Assembly: GCA_937901455.1 (NCBI GenBank)
Contig: CALDIA010000106.1
Location: 1-26,758, forward strand
From: an uncultured Bacteroidales bacterium
Lineage (GTDB): Bacteria; Bacteroidota; Bacteroidia; Bacteroidales; WCHB1-69
Length of the DNA: 26,758 nucleotides
Direction: 5' to 3'
Of this stretch, positions 1 to 5,574 are shown piece by piece. How positions within the stretch are numbered: the first letter of the stretch is position 1; every line of letters starts with the position of its first letter. The notes below the pieces were generated by a model. It ran no database searches. It was not told the DNA's origin and saw nothing but the letters and a program-made list of their open reading frames with translations. The position numbers were made by a program, and so were the translations under genes.

Positions 1-289
1 CGGCGAAGAAGGCCCCGCTTCCCGCCACGACGTAAAGCAGCAGGCCGCAAAGGGCGATGGTGCGAGTGCGCATCATGCGACACAGCATCGGGAAACAGAG
101 GTTGGTGAGGATGATGAACAGCGCGGGCATGCTCACCACAAACTGGATGAGCAGCGGGTTGGCGTCAGCAAAATGGGCGCTGACGGCGTTCAGGGCAGGT
201 GCGACGGCGGCGCCCGCCATCACGGTCAACAGCGACATCGAAAGGATGGTCGCGACAAGGGTCTTGGGGTTTGATGAATCTTTCTTCAT
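1..289 (-). CDS. MFS transporter, N-terminal part (cut by window edge)
   Basis: This is the first 96 residues of an integral membrane protein whose remainder lies left of the window. It starts MKKDSSNPKTLVATILSMSL. A first membrane helix covers roughly residues 11-30. A loop follows (about 31-43, with NAVSAHFADANP), then a second helix (about 44-65), a basic stretch CRMMRTRT typical of the cytoplasmic loop between helices 2 and 3 of MFS permeases, and a third helix. Known for the family: proton-coupled export or uptake of small molecules, often drugs or sugars. The substrate cannot be told from this fragment. The ATG at 287-289 is preceded by an AT-rich leader and, about 97 bases upstream, by a minus-strand TACTTTTG box. 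The MFS call is good; the subfamily is unknown. Confidence 0.75.
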   Translation of the reverse strand, partial: MKKDSSNPKTLVATILSMSLLTVMAGAAVAPALNAVSAHFADANPLLIQFVVSMPALFIILTNLCFPMLCRMMRTRTIALCGLLLYVVAGSGAFFA

Positions 290-385
290 GATTGAAAACC
301 ATACAATTAAACAAGTGTCCAATTGGCATAGTTCTTACAGATTCACCCTATGTCCGGCTACCGACACGCTCGCCGAAATCGGGTG

Positions 386-393
386 CAAAAGTA
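386..393 (-). promoter_or_regulatory. Bacteroidetes -7 box (TACTTTTG) for the MFS gene
   Basis: On the minus strand this reads TACTTTTG, an exact match to the Bacteroidetes primary sigma -7 consensus TAnnTTTG. It points at the MFS start and would give a leader of about 90 bases. There is no clear TTG at the expected -33 distance, only a T-rich run. A second exact -7 match, TACCTTTG, lies on the opposite strand at 415-422, so the region 380-425 looks like an overlapping divergent promoter. Confidence 0.5.
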
Positions 394-431
394 CGAAAAA
401 AGGAAAAAAGTCATTACCTTTGCGGTCGAAA

Positions 432-578
432 TTTTTTTACTGGTATCGCGAGGACGGCAGCAAGCGCATCGCCGACAACACTTTGGTCGCACTAACCTTG
501 ATGATTGCCGAAAGCAAGCCTGAGGAAAAGGACGTGATGGTGAAAGTGGTGGTGAACTTGATTAATCAGAAGAATTGA
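432..578 (+). pseudogene. 3' remnant of a Fic/RhuM-type (death-on-curing) gene
   Basis: The open frame ending in TGA at 576-578 encodes a C-terminal peptide of about 48 residues containing YREDGSKRIADNTLVALTLM, then IAESKPEEKD and KVVVNLINQKN. From memory this matches the extreme C terminus of Bacteroidetes RhuM/Fic-domain proteins, where it follows the Fic helix-loop motif. Everything upstream that should be present is absent, including the HxFxDGNKR AMPylation motif and the RhuM N-terminal part. The frame upstream of about 432 is AT-rich intergenic-looking DNA. It is therefore a deletion remnant, not a working gene. A -7-like TACCTTTG at 415-422 directly precedes it, so it may still be transcribed. 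Confidence is moderate because the matching piece is short. Confidence 0.55.
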
Positions 579-579
579 G

Positions 580-608
580 TTGGCGTGTTTAGAAAAATAG
601 TACTTTTG
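580..608 (+). promoter_or_regulatory. Bacteroidetes promoter of the MmeI-like gene (TTG-N18-TACTTTTG)
   Basis: TTG at 580-582 and TACTTTTG at 601-608 are separated by 18 bases, matching the Bacteroidetes -33/-7 arrangement. Transcription should begin about 4-9 bases after the box, near 612-617. The ATG at 611 would then lie at or before the first transcribed base, which is the main reason for preferring the next in-frame ATG at 638 as the start of the gene. Confidence 0.7.
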
Positions 609-637
609 CAATGGCAAATGCAAAATGGCAAGACAAC

Positions 638-3598
638 ATGAAAACCGAGAAACAGATAGCAGCCAACGCGGCGGAGTTTGCGGAGCGTTGGAAGGGAAGG
701 GGATATGAACGGGGCGAGTCGCAGTCGTTTTGGCTCGACCTGCTGAGCAACGTCTTTGGCGTCGAGACACCCACCGACGGCTTCATCCGCTTTGAGGACC
801 ACAGGATGGTGGATTCCTCCAACTTCATCGACGGACGCATCACTTCAACCCGCGTGCTGATTGAGCAGAAGTCGTTGGGCAAGGACTTGCGGGCGCCAAT
901 CAAGCAAAGCGACGGATCGTTGCTCAACCCGTTCCAGCAAGCCCGGCGCTATGTGGTGGGCCTGCCCGTCTCGGAGCACCCGCGATGGATCGTGACCTGC
1001 AACTTCTCCGAGTTCCTCGTCTACGACATGGAGCAGCCCAACGGAGAGCCGGAGCAGATACTGTTGGCGAACTTGGGCAAGGAATACTACCGGCTGTTGT
1101 TTCTCGTCGACAGCAAGAACGAGCATCTGAGCAAGGAGATGCAGGTGTCGATGCAGGCCGGCGAGATTGTGGGCAAGATCTACGAGGCCTTGCTGAAGCA
1201 ATACGACGACAACTCGCCGGAGGCGTTGCGCTGGCTCAACATCCTTTGCGTGCGCATCGTGTTCTGCCTCTATGCCGAGGACGCGGGCATTTTCACCCAC
1301 GACCAGTTCCATGACTTTCTTGCCGCATACGAAGCGAAGGACTTGCGCCGCGCTTTGCACGACCTTTTCGAGGTGTTGAACACGCCTGTAGTAAAACGCA
1401 GCAAGTACCTGCAAGAGGATCTGAAGGCGTTCCCCTACACCAACGGCGGCTTGTTTGAGGAGGAGATAGAGATTCCGCAGTTCACCGAAGGGCTGAAGCA
1501 GACTCTGCTGCAAAACGCCAGCCTCGACTTCGACTGGAGCGAGATTTCGCCCACCATCTTCGGCGCCGTGTTCGAGAGCACCTTGAACCCCGAGACCCGA
1601 CGCAGCGGAGGGATGCACTACACCTCAATCGAGAATATTCACAAGGTGATCGACCCGCTGTTTCTGGACGACCTGCGTCGCGAGTTGGACGACATCTTGG
1701 AGGAGAAGGTGGAAAAACAGCGGCAGCGGCGGCTCGGCACCTACCAAGACCGCTTGGCCTCGCTCACGTTCCTCGACCCGGCTTGCGGCAGCGGCAACTT
1801 CCTGACCGAGACCTACCTGAGCCTACGCCGTTTGGAGAACGAAGTCATCCGAGAACGCTACCACGGACAAATGATGATGGGCGATTTCCTTAGCCCCATC
1901 AAGGTAAGCATCCACCAATTCTTCGGCATCGAGATCAACGACTTCGCCGTCACGGTGGCCACTACGGCCTTGTGGATTTCGGAAGCACAAATGCTTGCTG
2001 AAACAGAACGGATTATCCAGCACGACATCGACTTCCTGCCATTGAAGAGCTATTCCAACATCAAGGAGGGCAATGCGTTGCGAATGGATTGGTCCACCCT
2101 GGAGAAAGACACGAAAACGCCATTTGTTTACACCAAGAAACTTAACGTGTTCAAAGTGGAGGATGTTCCCAAAGAAATTCTTGACTCACCCTTTATGGCC
2201 AGCGAGCCTTCGCTGGAATATGGCAAGGTGTACGACGAATTGAATGTGGTGACCCAAGAAATCGAAAGTAAAGCGCTTCCGCAAAAGCAAGTCTCCAAGT
2301 CTGTCGTTTACGATTACATCATCGGCAACCCGCCGTTTGTGGGAGCGAGATGGATGGACAAAATGCAGAAAGATGACGTATTATACACTTTTGGGAAGTC
2401 GTGGCAAGGCGTGGGCGACCTGGATTATGTTTGTTGTTGGTATAAAAAGGCCGCTGAAGTGATTTCAGATACCCAGACAAAAGTTGCTTTCGTTTCCACC
2501 AATTCCATCACCCAAGGTGGATCGGTAACCAATCTGTGGAAACCTCTTTTCCAAAAGCATGGGATTCGCATTGACTTTGCATGGAGAACTTTCCGTTGGG
2601 ATTCTGAATCATCAGCGAAAGCCCATGTGCATTGTGTAATTGTTGGTTTCTCAAACAAGGATTCCGAACAAAGGCAGAAATTTATCTTCGACGAAAGTGG
2701 TAACAAACATTTTGGAGGCAACATCAATGGCTACCTATTGGATGCACCTAATGTTTGGATTGAAAACCAAAGCAGGCCGTTGTGCAATGTACCAATCATA
2801 TCCATGGGAAATCAGCCTATCGACAATGGTTTATACCTTTTTAATGACAAAGAAAAGAGTGAGTTTGTCAGCAAGGAACCCGCTTCTTTGGAATATTTTC
2901 GGAAATGGATTGGAGGAGAAGAGTTTATCAACAACAAGCATCGTTGGTGTTTATGGTTGGGCGATTGTACCCCTGCTCAATTACGCAAGATGCCGCATTG
3001 TCTTGAAAGAGCAAAGTTAGTTCAAGAATACCGTCTGTCAAGCAAACGTGCATCCACCATCAAATTAGCCGACAGGCCGACGAGATTCCAAACAGAGAAC
3101 ATGCCCGGCACCAATTGCATCGTCATTCCCGAAGTGAGTTCGGAAAAACGCAAATATATCCCTATCGGATTTATAGAGCCTGGTGTCTTGTGCAGCAACA
3201 AACTACGGCTAATGCCTAATGCCACCCTGTTCCATTTCGGCGTTTTGACCAGCAATGTCCATAACGCTTGGATGAGATCTGTTTGTGGCCGACTTGAAAC
3301 CCGTTACGATTATTCCATCAAAATCGTCTATAACAACTTTCCCTGGCCTAATCCAACAGATGAGCAGAAAGCCAAGATAGAGCAGACCGCCCAAGCCATC
3401 CTCGATGCCCGTGTTCTCTATCCCGACTCGTCGCTGGCCGACCTCTACGACGAACTGACGATGCCTGCCGAGCTTCGCAAAGCCCACCAAGACAACGACC
3501 GCGCCGTGATGCAGGCTTACGGCTTCGACGTGAAGACCATGACCGAAAGCCAATGCGTGGCCGAGTTGTTCAAGATGTACCAGGAAATGACGAAATAA
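638..3598 (+). CDS. MmeI-like (type IIL/IIG) restriction-modification enzyme, single chain
   Basis: A 986-residue protein combining endonuclease and N6-adenine methyltransferase, probably for host DNA marking and restriction of unmodified foreign DNA. Numbered from the ATG at 638, the N-terminal nuclease region shows a D65-X10-E76-Q-K78 pattern like the D-X(n)-ExK centre of MmeI. A helical linker follows. The methyltransferase has SAM motif I LDPACGSGNF at 379-388 and motif IV NPPF at 564-567. The rest (about 610-900) corresponds to the target-recognition domain, with a short helical C-terminal part. MmeI itself is 919 aa, so the length fits and no lesion is visible. An upstream in-frame ATG at 611 would add nine residues but overlaps the promoter, and family members as I recall them begin close to EKQIAANAAEFA. 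The segment from about 2100 to 3340 is clearly AT-richer than both ends, suggesting a swapped recognition part. Recognition sequence unknown. BREX PglX was considered, but the N-terminal nuclease and the length favour MmeI. Confidence 0.85.
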   Translation: MKTEKQIAANAAEFAERWKGRGYERGESQSFWLDLLSNVFGVETPTDGFIRFEDHRMVDSSNFIDGRITSTRVLIEQKSLGKDLRAPIKQSDGSLLNPFQQARRYVVGLPVSEHPRWIVTCNFSEFLVYDMEQPNGEPEQILLANLGKEYYRLLFLVDSKNEHLSKEMQVSMQAGEIVGKIYEALLKQYDDNSPEALRWLNILCVRIVFCLYAEDAGIFTHDQFHDFLAAYEAKDLRRALHDLFEVLNTPVVKRSKYLQEDLKAFPYTNGGLFEEEIEIPQFTEGLKQTLLQNASLDFDWSEISPTIFGAVFESTLNPETRRSGGMHYTSIENIHKVIDPLFLDDLRRELDDILEEKVEKQRQRRLGTYQDRLASLTFLDPACGSGNFLTETYLSLRRLENEVIRERYHGQMMMGDFLSPIKVSIHQFFGIEINDFAVTVATTALWISEAQMLAETERIIQHDIDFLPLKSYSNIKEGNALRMDWSTLEKDTKTPFVYTKKLNVFKVEDVPKEILDSPFMASEPSLEYGKVYDELNVVTQEIESKALPQKQVSKSVVYDYIIGNPPFVGARWMDKMQKDDVLYTFGKSWQGVGDLDYVCCWYKKAAEVISDTQTKVAFVSTNSITQGGSVTNLWKPLFQKHGIRIDFAWRTFRWDSESSAKAHVHCVIVGFSNKDSEQRQKFIFDESGNKHFGGNINGYLLDAPNVWIENQSRPLCNVPIISMGNQPIDNGLYLFNDKEKSEFVSKEPASLEYFRKWIGGEEFINNKHRWCLWLGDCTPAQLRKMPHCLERAKLVQEYRLSSKRASTIKLADRPTRFQTENMPGTNCIVIPEVSSEKRKYIPIGFIEPGVLCSNKLRLMPNATLFHFGVLTSNVHNAWMRSVCGRLETRYDYSIKIVYNNFPWPNPTDEQKAKIEQTAQAILDARVLYPDSSLADLYDELTMPAELRKAHQDNDRAVMQAYGFDVKTMTESQCVAELFKMYQEMTK

Positions 3599-3619
3599 AT
3601 GGGTGGTTGTGCCCGCCAC

Positions 3620-3648
3620 CCGGTGGTTGAGCCTGTCGGAACCACCGG
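3620..3648. repeat. REP-like palindrome, 9-bp perfect arms (possible terminator)
   Basis: CCGGTGGTT at 3620-3628 and AACCACCGG at 3640-3648 are perfect inverted arms around an 11-base loop (GAGCCTGTCGG). The core GGTTGAGCCTGTCGGAACC resembles dispersed REP-type palindromes common in bacterial intergenic DNA. It begins 21 bases after the stop of the MmeI-like gene and has no T-run after it, so it could mark the 3' end of that transcript or be a repeat only. It overlaps the start of the next hairpin element by a few bases. Confidence 0.55.
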
Positions 3649-3688
3649 CCTCTGCCCTATTATGGCAGAAGCCGGTGCTATTTTTGCC
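3643..3688 (+). promoter_or_regulatory. Hairpin-plus-promoter element, copy 1
   Basis: Arms CACCGGC (3643-3649) and GCCGGTG (3671-3677) enclose a second paired block, TCTGCC (3651-3656) with GGCAGA (3664-3669), around a 7-base loop. The result is a long hairpin with one mismatch. Immediately after it is TATTTTTG at 3679-3686, an exact TAnnTTTG -7 box. The 46-base unit aligns without gaps to a second copy at 5509-5554, with 36 of 46 positions identical. It would start transcription near 3692, in front of the 50-aa ORF and the unknown cassette. A hairpin just upstream of the -7 box leaves no ordinary -33 element, so activation or the hairpin itself may control firing. Confidence 0.55.
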
Positions 3689-3766
3689 GGCGCAACGGGA
3701 CGTGATGGCGCCCCGAAATGTTTCACCTTTAAAAGTTGCGCCCGACACGAATTCAGGGATTTCAAA

Positions 3767-3919
3767 ATGTACACTTTAAATTTTCCGAACGGCAACAGCC
3801 AGACCTACAATTCGGTGAGCGAATTGCAGAATGCGGCTCACAAATTGGGCGGCACCGCCAAGTCTGTGGGGAACAAAACCTACGTGTTCGCCGCCTCACC
3901 AAAGAGAATCGTTTTGTAA
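3767..3919 (+). CDS. Small hypothetical protein, 50 aa
   Basis: A short ORF, MYTLNFPNGNSQTYNSVSEL and on, with the pattern of two or three beta strands and one helix (SVSELQNAAHKLG) and a basic hydrophobic end. No family is recognised and no catalytic motif is visible. It begins about 75 bases after the probable start of transcription from the hairpin-promoter element and ends 35 bases before the next ORF, so it would be the first gene of the unknown cassette. Its plausible start context and its position argue that it is real; its length keeps the confidence low. Confidence 0.45.
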   Translation: MYTLNFPNGNSQTYNSVSELQNAAHKLGGTAKSVGNKTYVFAASPKRIVL

Positions 3920-3954
3920 AAATTGGAAATCGAAAAACAACAGAAACACTGATT

Positions 3955-4449
3955 ATGAAAATCATCCTCATCCCTTTCGACTTCAATGCCGAGGAAACTG
4001 CACAGAGACTGCTGCTCAAGACAGCCGACACAGGGCTTTTGACCGTCTGCAAGCCCGAACAGATTGACATAGAGACAAGCCAGAACGGCGGCGACCGGCG
4101 CTACTGCCTGCTGACCTGGCTCGACCAGGAACGGCAGGGCAACAGGATGGTGGACACCGCCCTCCGCCTCGCCCGGCAGAACCGGGAGATGACCGTCATT
4201 GGGGTGTGGCCGATGCCCCTGCAGGGCGAACACCAGCAGCGCGTTGCGGAGGCCACGGTGGAGAAGCTCAAGGCCATTCCGCAGTGCGGCACCGACATCG
4301 TCAACCTGAACGCCTACATCGACAACCACCAGCAAACCTGGCTGCTCGACCTGCTCCATCACATCGACGATGAGATTGAGGCGCGGGTGCGGCGACTGAC
4401 CGCCCTCTCCAACCCCACCACGGGAGACGGCTGTGACAAGACAGAATAA
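3955..4449 (+). CDS. Hypothetical protein, possible degenerate FtsZ/tubulin-like fold (164 aa)
   Basis: No named family is recognised with certainty. Residues 1-10 (MKIILIPFDF) form a first strand. Residues 50-81 (YCLLTWLDQERQGNRMVD...MTV) align without gaps to the FtsZ segment that runs from the strand before the GGGTGTG loop to the strand after it. Residues 92-120 (EHQQRVAEATVEKLKAI...DIVNLNA) then resemble the FtsZ stretch ExxRxxxAxxGIxxL...VDTxIVI. The GTP-binding loop itself is lost: residues 58-64 are QERQGNR. The protein is also half the usual length and lacks the FtsZ C-terminal domain. If the relationship is real it would be a non-GTPase relative, perhaps a binding partner or inhibitor of cell division. 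It is cytoplasmic, with no signal or membrane segments. It sits 51 bases before the next cassette gene. The function is inferred only. Confidence 0.6.
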   Translation: MKIILIPFDFNAEETAQRLLLKTADTGLLTVCKPEQIDIETSQNGGDRRYCLLTWLDQERQGNRMVDTALRLARQNREMTVIGVWPMPLQGEHQQRVAEATVEKLKAIPQCGTDIVNLNAYIDNHQQTWLLDLLHHIDDEIEARVRRLTALSNPTTGDGCDKTE

Positions 4450-4500
4450 CCACATTGCACTTTACCAACCTAACCGGGAACCGTTTTACAAGCAACGACT

Positions 4501-5574
4501 ATGACCTACAGTGAATTATTGCACAGCGTCACCTTTGACGAAATCGCTCCGTTTGTGGAGAAGAAAGCAGGGAGGGCTGTCTGTCTGGCCCTCTACAAGA
4601 CGCACTATGATATGCTCCGGCTTCTCACACCCCGCCGCAAGGAGAACGACAACGAAACAGCCGCCGTCACCAACGCAAAACTGTACCATGAATGGGAAGA
4701 ACCGAAACTTGACGCCTATCCGCTGGAAGGCGACTTATGGGAAGTGAGCCTGGCTAAAGAACTCGTCATCGCACCGGATGTGACCGCCTCCCTTGGCGAA
4801 ATCGCCGCCTGCTGCCTGTGGCACACCTCATTTTACGGCTTTACGCCAGAACAGGAGAGAGAGACTTTTGAAAAATTACAATATTACAGCGAAAATCTGG
4901 TGGATGTTGATATTGAGAGAATTAAGGCCTCTCGCATTAGGAGGCGGATGGAAGCGGCGGGCGGCAGAGTCCCCACAAAGAACGAGATGCTCCAGCTACC
5001 ATCGTTCCGCAGGGAACTGAAAAGGTATTTCCTGGAAAAATTCAGTAAAAAGAAAAGACGCGGAATTGCCAGACGGGCCATCTGCCGGATATATAACGAA
5101 AGAATTGTCAACATCGGGACGTTCGTCACCGCCTGCCTCCCCGCATTGCAGAGCAACAAAGAGATGTCTGCCAATGATTTATGCAGACTGTTCCTCAGCG
5201 ACCATTTTGCCCACTACTCTTATCAGACATACGCGGGGAGCGCTGCCGACAGAGGACGCTGGATGATGGAATTGATTGAGAAATACGATGCCTTCTGTGG
5301 CAGCAATGGCGGCATCCGCCCTAACGTTATGATGCTTGTCACCGTATCGCCGGAACACCCTTTCAGCGACAGCGACCGTCAGCTCACAGATATGATTGCG
5401 CGTATGTGTTCCGGCCGTACCACCCTGCTCCTGAAGCACGACGACCGCTTGGGCGAAGAGCTACAGCTGAACGTGGCGTTTTATGGGGAGCTCAAAAACC
5501 GCCGCCGTCACCGGCCTCTGCCCTGTTCCGGCAGAGGTGCGCAGTATTTTTGCCCCAAAAAAACAAGAATATGA
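4501..5574 (+). CDS. Uncharacterised Bacteroidetes family protein (DUF6557-like), 357 aa
   Basis: A cytoplasmic protein with no signal peptide and no membrane helix. The N-terminal part (about 1-130) holds the recognisable blocks YPLEGDLWEVSLAKELV and IAACCLWHTSFYGFTPEQ. A basic stretch, FLEKFSKKKRRGIARRAICR, lies near 180-200. The C-terminal block (about 275-335) reads VSPEHPFSDSDRQLTDM followed by CSGRTTLLLKHDDRLGEELQ. From memory these blocks recur together in an uncharacterised Bacteroidetes family that I believe is DUF6557; the name is not certain and no activity is known. The last 25 or so residues are Arg/Pro/Cys-rich and are encoded by the second hairpin-promoter element, so the natural end may once have been earlier. 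The stop overlaps the start of the next gene (ATGA, 5571-5574), which indicates translational coupling and a shared role with the ATPase-like protein. Confidence 0.7.
   Translation: MTYSELLHSVTFDEIAPFVEKKAGRAVCLALYKTHYDMLRLLTPRRKENDNETAAVTNAKLYHEWEEPKLDAYPLEGDLWEVSLAKELVIAPDVTASLGEIAACCLWHTSFYGFTPEQERETFEKLQYYSENLVDVDIERIKASRIRRRMEAAGGRVPTKNEMLQLPSFRRELKRYFLEKFSKKKRRGIARRAICRIYNERIVNIGTFVTACLPALQSNKEMSANDLCRLFLSDHFAHYSYQTYAGSAADRGRWMMELIEKYDAFCGSNGGIRPNVMMLVTVSPEHPFSDSDRQLTDMIARMCSGRTTLLLKHDDRLGEELQLNVAFYGELKNRRRHRPLPCSGRGAQYFCPKKTRI
5509..5554 (+). promoter_or_regulatory. Hairpin-plus-promoter element, copy 2 (inside the end of the upstream gene)
   Basis: CCTCTGCC at 5515-5522 and GGCAGAGG at 5530-5537 are perfect 8-base arms around a 7-base loop. 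TATTTTTG follows at 5545-5552, again an exact -7 box. The unit matches the copy at 3643-3688 at 36 of 46 positions without gaps. Here it is embedded in the final codons of the 357-aa protein and would start transcription near 5558, just ahead of the ATG at 5571. The ATPase-like gene could thus be expressed both from the operon and on its own. Confidence 0.5.

Noticed and set aside
57..578. A 173-codon + strand frame covering the start of the MFS gene and the Fic/RhuM remnant
   Set aside because: The first part is antisense to the clear MFS coding sequence and the middle is AT-rich promoter DNA; only the last ~48 codons resemble a protein.
845..1618. 257-codon minus-strand frame inside the MmeI-like gene
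   Set aside because: Composition is that of a reverse-frame shadow of a GC-rich gene (Leu/Val/His/Ala-rich, no motif), while the + strand has all restriction-modification motifs.
638..3598. BREX PglX methyltransferase
   Set aside because: No other BREX genes nearby, the length is shorter than PglX, and an N-terminal D-X10-ExK nuclease pattern fits MmeI-type enzymes.
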